Source: an uncultured Alistipes sp.
Lineage (GTDB): Bacteria > Bacteroidota > Bacteroidia > Bacteroidales > Rikenellaceae
DNA: 64,000 nucleotides
Reading direction: 5' to 3'
Assembly (NCBI GenBank): GCA_944320685.1
Contig: CALUIK010000006.1
Location: forward strand, 1-64,000
Shown here piece by piece: positions 16,703 to 25,342 of this stretch. The position numbers and the translations under genes are program-made. Below the pieces are notes generated by a model. That model was given only the letters and a program-made list of their open reading frames with translations. It made no database searches and had not been told where the DNA came from. The number at the start of each line of letters is the position of its first letter. Within the stretch, counting starts at the first letter, position 1.

Positions 16703-17233
16703 ATGAGTGGTTCGAACATAATACATACTGAAATTTACAGCTCTCCGTGCGGGGATCTTCTGCTCGGTTCGATGGATGGAAGGCTATGCCTGTGCGATTG
16801 GGCGGCCAAACCGAAGCGCGCAGAGACGGATGCCGTGTTGAAACGGCTGTCGGGTGCGGATTATGTAGTGGCTCCGTCGGAGACGACGCGGATGGCCGCA
16901 GTACAGTTGGATGAATATTTTTCGGGGCGGCGTATGTCGTTCGACGTACCGTTGCTGCTGTTCGGGACGGAATTCCGCCGTATGGTGTGGGAGGCTCTTC
17001 TAGGGATACCCTATGGCGTGACCGTGTCGTATCGCGATATGGCCGAACGTGCCGGCAGGCGGAGCGCAGTACGTGCCGTGGCCGCCGCAGTAGGGGCGAA
17101 TCCGGTCTCTATATTTGTGCCGTGTCACCGTGTCATAGGAAGTGACGGACGTCTTGTCGGATATGCTGGCGGCATGGAGGCCAAACGCATGATGCTGGAA
17201 CTTGAAAAGAGCGCCGGTGCCGTGATGCGATAG
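16703..17233 (+). CDS. ogt: Methylated-DNA--[protein]-cysteine S-methyltransferase
   Basis: Suicide repair enzyme that takes the alkyl group from O6-alkylguanine (or O4-alkylthymine) onto its own cysteine. The active site PCHRVIG is present, preceded by the helix-turn-helix SYRDMAERAGRRSAVRAVAAAVGANP and the Asn hinge. Starting at 16703 gives 176 residues, normal for Ogt; the frame is open to 16574 (another ATG at 16637), but that adds a non-conserved stretch. It stands alone, divergent from the GLPGLI-like gene. Ogt versus the C-terminal half of Ada cannot be separated, though no Ada N-terminal domain is present. Confidence 0.92.
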   Translation: MSGSNIIHTEIYSSPCGDLLLGSMDGRLCLCDWAAKPKRAETDAVLKRLSGADYVVAPSETTRMAAVQLDEYFSGRRMSFDVPLLLFGTEFRRMVWEALLGIPYGVTVSYRDMAERAGRRSAVRAVAAAVGANPVSIFVPCHRVIGSDGRLVGYAGGMEAKRMMLELEKSAGAVMR

Positions 17234-17300
17234 GTGGTGGTTTTGCACTAATACGAGAAGTGTACGGATTGCTGTGATAAAATAAAAGTTTACATCGAAG

Positions 17301-17867
17301 ATGAGCGAAAAGGAAAAAATGCTGTCCGGTGAATATTATGATTGCGGAGATGCCGAGCTTCTCGCCCGTTGGCATGAGGCAAAGCGCCTGCAGCAGGAAT
17401 ACAATACGACAGCTTCGAGCGATATGCAGCGCCTTGACGGGCTGTTGGACCGCTTGGTAGGCAGGCGTGGCGCGAATGTATGGATAGCGGCGCCGTTTTT
17501 TGTAGATTATGGCGAGAATATATATTTGGGAGACAATGTCGAGATAAATATGAACTGTGTGTTTCTCGATTGCAATACCATCACGATAGGGAACCGTTCG
17601 GGCATCGGCCCCGGGGTACACATATATACGGTGTTCCATCCGACGGATCCCGATGAACGGCTCTCGCGCGAAAGCAATTTCTGGCGGTCGCGTACGGCTC
17701 CTGTGGTCGTCGGCAGCAATGTGTGGATCGGCGGCGGCAGTATCATCCTGCCCGGGGTGACTATAGGTGACGGTAGCACCATAGGTGCCGGCAGCGTTGT
17801 AACGCATGACATACCGCCGCGTTGCGTTGCCGTAGGCAATCCGTGCCGCGTTATAAGACGGTTGTAA
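17301..17867 (+). CDS. Maltose/galactoside O-acetyltransferase family protein
   Basis: A 188-residue left-handed beta-helix acyltransferase using acetyl-CoA. An N-terminal Mac-type segment (SEKEKMLSGEYYDCGDAEL) precedes hexapeptide repeats. The typical blocks are FVDYGENIYLGDNVEINMNC, IGPGVHIYTVFHP with the catalytic His, and NVWIGGGSIILPGVTIGDGSTIGAGSVV. Closest groups are Maa, LacA and NodL; the acceptor sugar cannot be told. It follows ogt by 67 bp on the same strand and could be cotranscribed. Confidence 0.88.
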   Translation: MSEKEKMLSGEYYDCGDAELLARWHEAKRLQQEYNTTASSDMQRLDGLLDRLVGRRGANVWIAAPFFVDYGENIYLGDNVEINMNCVFLDCNTITIGNRSGIGPGVHIYTVFHPTDPDERLSRESNFWRSRTAPVVVGSNVWIGGGSIILPGVTIGDGSTIGAGSVVTHDIPPRCVAVGNPCRVIRRL

Positions 17868-18252
17868 TATATAATACAATGTGTATCAATATGTTGCATG
17901 TTGAAGGCGTTGTGATTTTCCTTTCTTGAAAATCTTATTGCCGACGTCTGTCGCATAGCCGTTATCCGTGACGCATGTCGCAGCGCGATGGTTTCAAGGT
18001 ATTGCTTGTCTTCCTGTATGTTAAATTATGCAGGGATCAAGGTTGCGTACAATCATGAGACAAGGATTTCCATGCATGCACGGAGTTTGTAAGATAATAT
18101 TTCTCGATAGGGATTAATAGGTTTAATTACTCGCATTTATTTAACATAATGGAAATATTACATCAAAACAATGCTTCCCGTGCGATTGAGGAATATATGG
18201 CCTGTACGACTTTGGATGGCCTTCTCGTTGTCACTTATGCAATGATTTCGAG
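17868..18252. other. Non-coding stretch, 385 bp
   Basis: I see no supported gene, tRNA or clear repeat. A frame starting at 18149 opens but its codon pattern breaks down after about 35 codons, where another frame (18253-18432) becomes coding-like. The region borders a decayed hydrolase and may be remnant DNA. Confidence 0.4.
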
Positions 18253-18432
18253 ATGGATCCTTTTGAATTCGCGAGCGGCGTGGCGCTCGCGAAACGACGT
18301 ATGGCCGCATCGCGGCAGTATGCGTACATCGCATGCGATGCCGGCATCGGTCATTGGGAAGGTGACACCCTCGACCGGATGCGGGTCGTGATCGCCGTGG
18401 ATGATAGTCGCTGGCGTCTTTATATTACTTAA
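18253..18432 (+). CDS. Small ORF, 59 residues, unknown
   Basis: An ATG-to-TAA frame of 59 residues with codon usage like real genes here (GCG, GGC, CGG, GAC). It starts MDPFEFASGVALAKRR and ends DDSRWRLYIT. No domain is recognised. It converges with the hydrolase pseudogene, 12 bp away. A different frame upstream (from 18149) could have been its original 5' part, making this a frameshifted remnant. Low confidence that it is expressed. Confidence 0.3.
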   Translation: MDPFEFASGVALAKRRMAASRQYAYIACDAGIGHWEGDTLDRMRVVIAVDDSRWRLYIT

Positions 18433-18444
18433 TAATATTGAACG

Positions 18445-18927
18445 TCACTCATTACGGCTGCGTATGGCTTGCGCTTCGGCCCATACGGCAGCATATGCAT
18501 TGTCGTCGAACGGAATGTCGTTGATGTATGGTATGGCGTCTACGTTATCGCTGGAGGAGTCCCAATGAGAATTATGCGGCGTAACGATTGGGGATAGTGC
18601 GCCGCATATATCGTCGCCAGCCATGCGCCCCACGAATGTCCTATCAGTACGACGCGGGATGACGGGCTCGCATATTGTGATATTTGACAGTGAAGCTCGT
18701 CTACGAGCAAGTCGACGCCGGACCGTGACTGCATAGCCTCGACAATGTCGTGCACGGTTCCTATTTCGGGATCCGACGGCATTGTTTCCGTTGTTAATGA
18801 GCAACTCGGCCAATGGCCGCCTGTAGCCTGTAGCCTGTAGCTCCCGGGCCTCCGTGCAACAGAAATATCTCATATGGCGCTTGGCCGTACAATACCCCTC
18901 CTTTGTCCCATATTTTTCTCGGTTAAG
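18445..18927 (-). pseudogene. Broken alpha/beta hydrolase (proline-iminopeptidase-like)
   Basis: Fragments of one alpha/beta hydrolase lie in different frames. The first frame (about 18927-18830) encodes VLYGQAPYEIFLLHGGPGATG, with the oxyanion HGGPG. After a block of three CCTGTAG units (18820-18840) a second frame gives a strand and VVLIGHSWGAWLA, the nucleophile elbow, then stops after LIGTPPAIT. A third frame ends FDDNAYAAVWAEAQAIRSRN, a lid-domain piece. No start codon precedes the first fragment, and the catalytic Asp and His regions are missing. Deleting two 7-bp units (or adding one) would join the first two frames. It is not functional as it stands. Confidence 0.75.
18820..18840. repeat. 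Heptanucleotide tandem repeat (CCTGTAG)x3
   Basis: Three exact 7-bp units at 18820-18826, 18827-18833 and 18834-18840, inside the hydrolase pseudogene at the frame break. A unit of 7 changes frame with each copy gained or lost. Confidence 0.9.
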
Positions 18928-19003
18928 AATCGCCAATTATGTTAAATTGTGCTCCCGTTCTCGCAATACAATGCAATGGCATTTGCCGATTACAGTTGCG
19001 CCG

Positions 19004-19468
19004 TTACCGTGAGGGATTATAGCTTTCGAAGGTATGGTCGTCAAAGAGGACGATTATGCGTTTCACATTCCCGCGATGCGCGATGTTGTCCGCTGTGGCC
19101 GCTGCAATATCATTTCCAGAGCCCATCCCGTACGGTTTGGCTGCCGCAGGGGGTGTTGTTTCTGTCGAATGCTCTGCCACGGAGGTATCTGCGAAGAGCA
19201 GAGGTGCCGGGCGCGATGATACTGCCGGCTCTGGTGCCGTTGCGGCAGTATCGCTTTTTTCGCGGTACATCGGGCCTTGGTCGAGCAGCAGCCAATCGGG
19301 GCTGACGGCAGGAAAGCGGCGGAGGATCTTCTGCACGAAGTCGAAGCTCGGTTTGTTTCGTCCGGACAAGATATGGGATATTCCCGATGGTTGGATACCG
19401 AGCAGTTCTGCAAGGCGGCTTGACGTCAGTCCCTCGCTTCGCATCAAATTGAGCAATTTTTCACGCAT
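19004..19468 (-). CDS. XRE-family helix-turn-helix transcriptional regulator
   Basis: A 154-residue DNA-binding protein starting at the ATG at 19468. Residues 1-60 form a Cro/C1-type HTH (LLNLMRSEGLTSSRLAELLG then SGISHILSGRNKPSFDFVQ). A low-complexity Ala/Pro/Ser/Thr linker follows, and the protein closes with a short conserved tail VKRIIVLFDDHTFESYNP seen in Bacteroidetes XRE proteins. Its promoter region holds two copies of a TTTACAnnTGTAAA-like dyad, so autoregulation is likely. Target genes are unknown; two perfect dyads lie 400 bp upstream in apparently non-coding DNA. Confidence 0.85.
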   Translation of the reverse strand: MREKLLNLMRSEGLTSSRLAELLGIQPSGISHILSGRNKPSFDFVQKILRRFPAVSPDWLLLDQGPMYREKSDTAATAPEPAVSSRPAPLLFADTSVAEHSTETTPPAAAKPYGMGSGNDIAAATADNIAHRGNVKRIIVLFDDHTFESYNPSR

Positions 19469-19482
19469 AACCGATGTTTTTA

Positions 19483-19513
19483 CAAAAATAACACTTTTTT
19501 CTTTTGTAAACAA
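19483..19513 (-). promoter_or_regulatory. Promoter of the XRE regulator gene
   Basis: Minus strand: TATTTTTG (19483-19490) with TTG at 19511-19513, spacer 20 bp. Start codon 15 bp downstream of the -7 element. Confidence 0.65.
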
Positions 19514-19521
19514 GCCGCTTC

Positions 19522-19535
19522 TGTACAAATGTAAC
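19522..19535. promoter_or_regulatory. Operator-like dyad 1 (TGTACAAATGTAAC)
   Basis: Twelve of 14 positions match the perfect dyad TTTACAAATGTAAA found at 19917. It lies just upstream of the -33 element of the XRE gene, a fitting place for autoregulation. Confidence 0.5.
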
Positions 19536-19557
19536 TATAAACATTGTGGCTAATTTG

Positions 19558-19571
19558 TTTACATCTGTAAT
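19558..19571. promoter_or_regulatory. Operator-like dyad 2 (TTTACATCTGTAAT)
   Basis: Both half-sites TTTACA and TGTAA(T) are kept, with a CT... centre rather than AA. It lies 36 bp from dyad 1, centre to centre. Confidence 0.5.
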
Positions 19572-19916
19572 GACAAATATTAGGTTAAAAACACCCGATC
19601 AATTGTATTGATGTATTACTTTATTTTAATATATATAATATGCTGGTATATAGATTGTTAATGTGCGATTAATGCCCGGCGCAGGCTTTTTTGCGCCAAT
19701 TGCCATTCATGACGCGTTTGTATGCATGTTCGTGTTGAGGTGTTTGTATATAAATATCTGATTATGAATTTAATATCAATTAGTAATTTAGTATTTTAAC
19801 ACCGTCTCGTTTCTTCCTGATGAGGTCAATTACCGATGCCTCTCGTGGTTTTACCGATGTAACAGTAAACAATGATTCCCGCTCCCCTATCGTTAATTAT
19901 GTAAACATAGGGCCAC
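19572..19916. other. AT-rich non-coding stretch
   Basis: Very AT-rich compared with surrounding coding DNA. I see no gene: an open frame from 19820 lacks coding character and runs through both perfect dyads. A TATGTAAACATA dyad occurs at about 19898-19909. The stretch may be a regulatory region or an eroded mobile element. Confidence 0.4.
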
Positions 19917-19930
19917 TTTACAAATGTAAA
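19917..19930. promoter_or_regulatory. Operator-like dyad 3 (TTTACAAATGTAAA), perfect
   Basis: A perfect TTTACA-AA-TGTAAA inverted repeat in non-coding DNA, 26 bp centre to centre from dyad 4. Confidence 0.6.
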
Positions 19931-19942
19931 AACGCATTGATG

Positions 19943-19956
19943 TTTACATTTGTAAA
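19943..19956. promoter_or_regulatory. Operator-like dyad 4 (TTTACATTTGTAAA), perfect
   Basis: This is the reverse complement of dyad 3, so a regulator would see the same site on the other strand. The pair resembles a cooperative binding arrangement. Confidence 0.6.
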
Positions 19957-20058
19957 ACCATGCGCTTTCCTCCTTAAGGCAGAATTTTCTATTCCCTATT
20001 GTACGGAATTACATTTGTTAAAAAACGCATACGGACACAATATTATGTTAAAAACAAA

Positions 20059-20087
20059 ACTGGGTAACATTGAATATGTTACCCAGT
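20059..20087 (-). terminator. Terminator of the HIT gene
   Basis: A 12-bp perfect stem (20059-20070 with 20076-20087) is followed on the minus strand by TTTGTTTTT. It begins 26 bp past the stop codon. Confidence 0.85.
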
Positions 20088-20112
20088 TGGTTTTCAATAT
20101 GATATGTCGTGC

Positions 20113-20508
20113 TTACTCCTGACTGGCCGATATGGCTTGAGCTATTTGCGCGAACTCGTCTGAAGATAATTTCAATTTCTCGGCACAAAAATCAACATCC
20201 TTTTCGCTGTTCATCGGTATAAGATGTATGTGTGCATGCGGAACTTCGAGGCCGAGCACCACCATTGCGACTTTTTTACATCCTGAATAGCTGCGGATTT
20301 TGTGCGCGACTTTCTTGGCGAATACTGTCATGCCGGCGAGCGTCTCGTCGTCGAGGTCGAAAATATAGTCCACCTCCTTTTTGGGGACCACGAGCGTGTG
20401 CCCTTTTGCAAGCGGATTGATGTCGAGGAATGCGTAGTAGTTTTCGTCTTCTGCTACTTTGTAGCTGGGAATCTCCCCTGCAATGATCTTTGAGAATATC
20501 GTTGCCAT
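20113..20508 (-). CDS. HIT family nucleotide-binding hydrolase
   Basis: A 131-residue histidine-triad protein with the motif HAHIHLIP near residues 90-97. The N-terminus MATIFSKIIAGEIPSYKVAEDE and the ALDINPLAKGHTLVVPKKEV-like block (here FLDINPLAKGHTLVVPK) are typical of the Hint/HinT branch. Such enzymes cleave AMP from phosphoramidates and related adenylates in the cytosol. In many Bacteroidales this gene follows greA, but no greA is present: 265 bp of non-coding DNA (20509-20773) separates it from the next gene. Confidence 0.92.
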   Translation of the reverse strand: MATIFSKIIAGEIPSYKVAEDENYYAFLDINPLAKGHTLVVPKKEVDYIFDLDDETLAGMTVFAKKVAHKIRSYSGCKKVAMVVLGLEVPHAHIHLIPMNSEKDVDFCAEKLKLSSDEFAQIAQAISASQE

Positions 20509-20773
20509 GTCGTGTTTGTTTATCTGTTATTTCAAGTATATGTTCATTATGTACGTTTTGTGGTTTTTACCCTACGTAACCTGTGTCGTGCTGGCGTCTG
20601 TAGCGAATCGGGGCGTCATAATTATATGCGTTTGCGGCGCCCCGGATGCCGGCCGTCGTGGGTGAGCATCTACGGTCTTATATATGGCCAAATATTCCAT
20701 ATCACCATTGCGGTTCCGGCGAGATGCCGACATCATCTCCTTACATATTGGCAACCGTATAACCGTATGTTTT

Positions 20774-21316
20774 TCAATACTCTTCGTATTTAGGTTTGAG
20801 AATCTCGGAGTATATTACGGCTCGTTCCATGTCGAACTCCCCGATTATGCGCTCCAGTTCGCTGTCGCTATGGTGTGTGGTTGCTGACGTCGCTGCGGCA
20901 TACCGTTGCGGGGATATGTCGTTATTTTCCGTCTGCAGCTGACGCCGTGCCGAAGCCTCCGTCATGGATTTGTTGCGGTGCGAGGTGTCGCGTACATGCC
21001 TGTCGGCTGCGTTCAACATATGCGCTTCCGATGACATTGATGGGCCGGAGGCAGCCGTCTTCGTTTCGGTTGCGGGATACGGCGGCGGAGTTTGCGGCAT
21101 GGCGTCGGATCTGGCCGGTGAGGTTTTCGGCGTGGCTGTGGGGCGCGGTGCCGAATGGTGTTCCTCGCGGCGGCCGAATATCTCCTCGAGCTGTTTCCGC
21201 AGTTCCCGGGCGGTATCCTCATCCTCGGGTTCCTGCTGCGGATGCCGTTTCGGGCTCTTCTGCGTGAGCGATATGACGGCTCCCAAAATGAGCAGTACTA
21301 TCCATATATTGTCCAT
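20774..21316 (-). CDS. Hypothetical membrane-anchored protein
   Basis: A 180-residue protein with one N-terminal membrane segment (residues 3-18, IWIVLLILGAVISL), a charged segment and then a long low-complexity Pro/Ser/Thr/Ala-rich stretch. It ends with a conserved-looking tail FDMERAVIYSEILKPKYEE. That tail seems widespread in Bacteroidetes proteins of this size, but I know no function. The start is 6 bp after the rsh stop, so it is likely the last gene of a bcp-recA-rsh transcript or part of it. The cytosolic tail may bind a partner. Confidence 0.65.
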   Translation of the reverse strand: MDNIWIVLLILGAVISLTQKSPKRHPQQEPEDEDTARELRKQLEEIFGRREEHHSAPRPTATPKTSPARSDAMPQTPPPYPATETKTAASGPSMSSEAHMLNAADRHVRDTSHRNKSMTEASARRQLQTENNDISPQRYAAATSATTHHSDSELERIIGEFDMERAVIYSEILKPKYEEY

Positions 21317-21322
21317 TGGCGG

Positions 21323-23548
21323 TTAGTTTATTACTCGTTTTACGGTTTCCATGCCCTTTATCCGTCGCAGGCGTTCGAGCAGGGCGTTGAGGCTTTCGGC
21401 GTCGCGTACGTACAGGCTCATCGTCCCTTCGAAGATTCCGTCGTGCGACTGTATGTTAACCTCGCGCATGTTGATGCTGAAGTCATTGGTGACCACGTTT
21501 GCCAGATCGAGCAGCAGCCCCATGCGGTCGATGCCGAGAATCTCGATCTTCGACAACGGAGACAACTTTTTACACTGCGACCACTGTATCTCCTCCTTCA
21601 TGATGCACTCTCCGTGCTGTGATGCGAGGCGGTTGAGTTCGTCGCACGAGGCCTTGTGCACGATTATCTGGTGCGTTATGGGGTCCTTGAAGCCAACGAC
21701 GCTGTCGCCCGGGATGGGCTTGCAGCAGTCGGCTATGACGAATGTCGGGGTTTCCTGCGCCGGTTGCTGTGCGTTACCCTCTTTCTGCTCCTGTGTCGTG
21801 TCGGTGTCATCGTCCGCATCCTCCTCGTTGTTCTTGATGAAGAGTGTCCAGAACTTCAGCAGTTTGTTCTTTGCGTTCGATTTGACCACCTTCTCCAGAT
21901 TGTCGAGCGAGATTATTCCGGCTCCGATTTTCGTGTACAACTCCTCTTTGGTACTGCTGTCGTAGGCGGCGATCAATTTGCGTATGACACGGCCGTTGGG
22001 CGTAATGTTCAGTTCGGCAAGTTTCTCGTCGAGGAGCTTCATGCCTCTCTGTATGTTGTGCTCCTGCTCGCGTTTGAGGTAGCTTTTTATGGCCTGCTTG
22101 GCTTTTGACGTGAGGACGAACTCCAACCACTCGGCCTTTGGCTTGGCCGAGTCCGACGTGATGATCTCCACTTGGTCGCCCGTGTTGAGCTGCGTGGTCA
22201 GGGGCATTATCTTGTGGTTGATCTTTGCGCCTATGGCCGTATTGCCTATCTTGGTGTGTACGTCGTACGCGAAGTCGAGTGCCGTGGCTCCGTACGGCAG
22301 GCGTCGTGCCTCGCCCTTGGGCGTGAAGACCGCGACCTCGGAGGTGTAGAGCGAGAGTTTGAAGTTGTCGAGGAAGTCGACGGCGTTCTCCGTCGGGCTG
22401 TCCAGCGCCGCGCGTATCTTCTTGAGCCACTTGTCGAACTCGTCCTCGTCGTGCGAGATGGTGGCATGCTTGTACTTCCAGTGTGCGGCGAATCCCCTTT
22501 CGGCGATCTCCTCCATGCGCTGCGTGCGTATCTGCACCTCGACCCAGATACCGTCGGGTCCCATGACGGTCGAATGCAGCGCCTCGTAGCCGTTGGCCTT
22601 GGGTATGCTGATCCAGTCGCGCAGGCGGTCGGGCTTGGGGGTGTATATGTCGGTTATCGACGAGTATATCTGCCAGCACTGCGTCTTCTCCGACGGGAAT
22701 TCCAGCGGTTGGAAGACGATGCGTATGGCGAACAGGTCGTATATCTCCGAGAACGGGATCTGCTTACGCATCATCTTCGTCCATATCGAATATACGCTTT
22801 TCACACGTCCCGATATCTCGTATTTTATGCCGTTGCGGTCGAGTGCCGCCGATATGGGGGCGCAGAATTTGCGGATATACTCCTCGCGGGCCTCCGAGGC
22901 CTCGTTGATCTGGCGCGTGATCTCCTCGTATTCCTTGGGGAAACGGTATTTCATGCAGAGGTCTTCGAGCTCGGTCTTTATGGCGTAGAGGCCGAGCCGG
23001 TAAGCCAGCGGCGCGAAGAGGTAGATCGTCTCACTGGTGATCTTGATCTGCTTGTTTTGGGGCATGGAGCCCAGTGTACGCATATTGTGCAGGCGGTCTG
23101 CGATCTTGATCAGGATGACGCGCACGTCGTCCGAGAGCGTGAGCAGCACCTTGCGGAAATATTCGGCCTGAAGCGACGTGTCGGCGTTGAATACGCCCGA
23201 CATCTTCGTCAGGCCGTCGACCATGGTGGCGATCTTGTGACCGAAGATGTGTTCTATGTCCTCCACCGTATAGTCGGTATCCTCAACCACGTCGTGCAGC
23301 AGGGCGGCGACGACCGACTTGACACCGAGGCCGATCTCGTCTACCACGATCTTGGCCACTGCGATTGGATGCAGGAGGTACGGCTCGCCAGAACGGCGCC
23401 GTACCCCCTGATGGGCCTCTTTGGCAAGGAAGAATGCTCGTTTTATGAAGGTCCAGTCCTCCTCCTTCTTGCATATCTTCTTGCACGATTCCATCAAATC
23501 GGCCCACTTGCTCTCGATGAGCTTCTCATCCTCCGCAGTATAGTTCAT
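21323..23548 (-). CDS. RelA/SpoT bifunctional (p)ppGpp synthetase/hydrolase
   Basis: A 741-residue Rsh enzyme controlling the stringent-response alarmone. Domains in order: HD hydrolase (about 45-200, with ALLHDVVEDTDYT and IADRLHNMRTL, so hydrolase residues are kept), synthetase (about 250-370, GRVKSVYSIWTKM and the EVQIRTQRMEEIAERGFAAHWKYK block), TGS (about 400-460, VFTPKGEARRLPYGATALDFAY), and a C-terminal ACT domain (about 660-735). Both activities look intact. It starts 6 bp after the recA stop. Confidence 0.96.
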   Translation of the reverse strand: MNYTAEDEKLIESKWADLMESCKKICKKEEDWTFIKRAFFLAKEAHQGVRRRSGEPYLLHPIAVAKIVVDEIGLGVKSVVAALLHDVVEDTDYTVEDIEHIFGHKIATMVDGLTKMSGVFNADTSLQAEYFRKVLLTLSDDVRVILIKIADRLHNMRTLGSMPQNKQIKITSETIYLFAPLAYRLGLYAIKTELEDLCMKYRFPKEYEEITRQINEASEAREEYIRKFCAPISAALDRNGIKYEISGRVKSVYSIWTKMMRKQIPFSEIYDLFAIRIVFQPLEFPSEKTQCWQIYSSITDIYTPKPDRLRDWISIPKANGYEALHSTVMGPDGIWVEVQIRTQRMEEIAERGFAAHWKYKHATISHDEDEFDKWLKKIRAALDSPTENAVDFLDNFKLSLYTSEVAVFTPKGEARRLPYGATALDFAYDVHTKIGNTAIGAKINHKIMPLTTQLNTGDQVEIITSDSAKPKAEWLEFVLTSKAKQAIKSYLKREQEHNIQRGMKLLDEKLAELNITPNGRVIRKLIAAYDSSTKEELYTKIGAGIISLDNLEKVVKSNAKNKLLKFWTLFIKNNEEDADDDTDTTQEQKEGNAQQPAQETPTFVIADCCKPIPGDSVVGFKDPITHQIIVHKASCDELNRLASQHGECIMKEEIQWSQCKKLSPLSKIEILGIDRMGLLLDLANVVTNDFSINMREVNIQSHDGIFEGTMSLYVRDAESLNALLERLRRIKGMETVKRVIN

Positions 23549-23554
23549 ACTTGC

Positions 23555-24568
23555 CTATTTTTGAGTTTTCATCGCTTCGCGCACCTTGCCTTCGATCTCG
23601 TCGCAAAGTTCCTTGTTGTTCTTGAGCAACTCCTTCACCGCATCGCGGCCCTGCCCGATCTTCTGCTCGCCGTATGAGAACCACGAGCCTGCCTTGCGGA
23701 TGATGCCGTAGTCGACGCCGAGGTCCACGATCTCGCCTATTTTCGAGATGCCCTCGCCGAACATGATGTCGAATTCGGCCTTCTTGAACGGAGGGGCCAC
23801 CTTGTTTTTCACCACCTTGACCTTGGTGCGCGTACCGAGCTGCTCTTCGCCGTCCTTGATGATGGAGGCGCGGCGTATGTCGATGCGGACGCTGGCGTAG
23901 AACTTCAGCGCGTTGCCGCCCGTGGTTGTCTCGGGGTTGCCGTACACGACGCCTATCTTGTCGCGCAGCTGGTTGATGAATATGCAGACGGTCTTGGTCT
24001 TAGAGATGCTTGCCGTGAGTTTGCGCAGTGCCTGAGACATGAGGCGTGCCTGAAGTCCCATTTTCGAGTCGCCCATCTCGCCCTCGATCTCTGCCTTGGG
24101 CGTAAGGGCCGCCACCGAGTCGATGACTATGATGTCGATGGCGCTCGAACGGATGAGCGAGTCGGCGATCTCGAGCGCCTGCTCGCCGTTGTCGGGCTGC
24201 GAGATGAGCAGGTTGTCGACGTCGACGCCCAATTTCTGGGCGTAGAAGCTGTCGAAGGCGTGCTCGGCGTCGATGAAGGCTGCGATGCCTCCCGCCTTCT
24301 GCGCCTCGGCTATGGCATGTATGGCCAGTGTCGTCTTGCCCGACGATTCGGGGCCGTAGATCTCTATCACGCGCCCTTTGGGGTATCCGCCCACGCCGAG
24401 AGCCATGTCGAGGGTTATCGAACCTGTCGGGATTACGGGGACATCCGTTACCGAGTCGCTGCTCATACGCATGATCGAGCCCTTGCCGAAGTCCTTCTCT
24501 ATCTTTTCCATCACCGCGTTAAGCACCTTGAGCTTATCGGGGTTGACCTGTGTCTTTTCGGTTGCCAT
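23555..24568 (-). CDS. recA: Recombinase A
   Basis: RecA forms ATP-dependent filaments on single-stranded DNA for homologous recombination and induces LexA-type self-cleavage. The 337-residue protein beginning at 24568 shows Walker [10 protein letters not shown], the block [22 protein letters not shown] with Walker B, loop-1/loop-2 region [30 protein letters not shown] and a short C-terminus. The longer frame to 24757 overlaps bcp and is not conserved. It sits 14 bp after bcp and 6 bp before rsh in one apparent operon. No LexA box was identified. Confidence 0.98.
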   Translation of the reverse strand: MATEKTQVNPDKLKVLNAVMEKIEKDFGKGSIMRMSSDSVTDVPVIPTGSITLDMALGVGGYPKGRVIEIYGPESSGKTTLAIHAIAEAQKAGGIAAFIDAEHAFDSFYAQKLGVDVDNLLISQPDNGEQALEIADSLIRSSAIDIIVIDSVAALTPKAEIEGEMGDSKMGLQARLMSQALRKLTASISKTKTVCIFINQLRDKIGVVYGNPETTTGGNALKFYASVRIDIRRASIIKDGEEQLGTRTKVKVVKNKVAPPFKKAEFDIMFGEGISKIGEIVDLGVDYGIIRKAGSWFSYGEQKIGQGRDAVKELLKNNKELCDEIEGKVREAMKTQK

Positions 24569-24582
24569 ATTTTGTTGTAATG

Positions 24583-25053
24583 TTATTCGTTTTTGTCCAG
24601 TTCGTTTATAATCTGCGTGTAGTGGTTCTTTGTGTCGACCTTTTCGAATATTCGGTCGATGCGTCCCTGCTCGTCTATGATGAATGTTGTGCGCGCCACG
24701 CCCATGTATTTGCGGCCGTACATCGACTTCTCGACCCATACGCCGTAAGCCTCGCATATCGCGTGGTCGGTATCCGCCAGCAGAGTGAAGTTCAGCTCGT
24801 GCTTGTCGCAGAAGTTGCGGTGCGAGCGTTCGCTGTCGGGGCTGACGCCGACGATGCGGTAGCCCCTGCGGGCGAGTTCGGCCTTGCCGTCGCGCAGGCT
24901 TTTGGCCTCGAGCGTACAGCCTGATGTGTTGTCCTTGGGGTAGAAATACAGTATCGTGCGCATGCCTCGAAGGTCGGCAAGCGATAGAGTCTGACCGTCT
25001 TGCGTCGCAGCTGTAAAATCGGGGGCAGGATCTCCCGCCTTGAGTCTGGTCAT
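24583..25053 (-). CDS. bcp: Thioredoxin-dependent thiol peroxidase (Bcp/PrxQ)
   Basis: A 156-residue peroxiredoxin reducing hydroperoxides in the cytosol. The peroxidatic Cys46 lies in [15 protein letters not shown]. In typical Bcp a resolving Cys lies five residues later (EACxFRD); here that position is Lys51, so this enzyme is either 1-Cys or uses Cys82 (NFCDKH). The rest, including [35 protein letters not shown], is canonical. A TAACTTTG -7 motif occurs at 25083-25090 (minus). It heads the bcp-recA-rsh cluster. Confidence 0.93.
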   Translation of the reverse strand: MTRLKAGDPAPDFTAATQDGQTLSLADLRGMRTILYFYPKDNTSGCTLEAKSLRDGKAELARRGYRIVGVSPDSERSHRNFCDKHELNFTLLADTDHAICEAYGVWVEKSMYGRKYMGVARTTFIIDEQGRIDRIFEKVDTKNHYTQIINELDKNE

Positions 25054-25082
25054 AACAGCGGATTTTAAGGGTTATAATAATC

Positions 25083-25090
25083 CAAAGTTA
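25083..25090 (-). promoter_or_regulatory. -7 element upstream of bcp
   Basis: TAACTTTG on the minus strand, 30 bp before the bcp ATG. A matching TTG at the right distance was not found. Confidence 0.4.
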
Positions 25091-25129
25091 CGTATTTTTC
25101 CCCGAATACCGAAATTCCGTACACATTTT

Positions 25130-25342
25130 TTAATCCCACATCATGACGGTCTGCACCTGTCGGTCGAACTCCTCCTGCGAGGTATTGAGCCTTTTATGGC
25201 AAGCCGGACAGCGTATCGGACGCTCCATCTCGACGTAACTCTCGCACCCTACGCAGCGAGGCAGCATGCCGAATGATTGATCTTCGCAGTAGTCGAATTC
25301 CGTGTTGCAATGTTGGCACCGGATCTTGTAGGCGATTCCCAT
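25130..25342 (-). CDS. Small zinc-ribbon protein
   Basis: A 70-residue protein starting at 25342. Three CxxC pairs (CQHC, CVGC, CPAC) plus an extra Cys in the N-terminal region suggest binding one or two zinc ions in a rubredoxin-like or zinc-ribbon fold. A likely role is nucleic-acid or protein contact, but none is shown. The frame is open back to 25516, but that part lacks coding character. It lies 76 bp upstream of bcp on the same strand. Confidence 0.7.
   Translation of the reverse strand: MGIAYKIRCQHCNTEFDYCEDQSFGMLPRCVGCESYVEMERPIRCPACHKRLNTSQEEFDRQVQTVMMWD

Noticed and set aside
19820..20122. Open frame of 100 codons in the AT-rich stretch
   Set aside because: Runs through two operator dyads and the HIT terminator; codon use is not gene-like.
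20509..20793. Open frames between the HIT and 20774 genes
   Set aside because: No start signals, low coding character; treated as intergenic.
22172..23677. Plus-strand open frame (501 codons) opposite rsh
   Set aside because: Shadow of the rsh codons; no domain, and rsh is intact.
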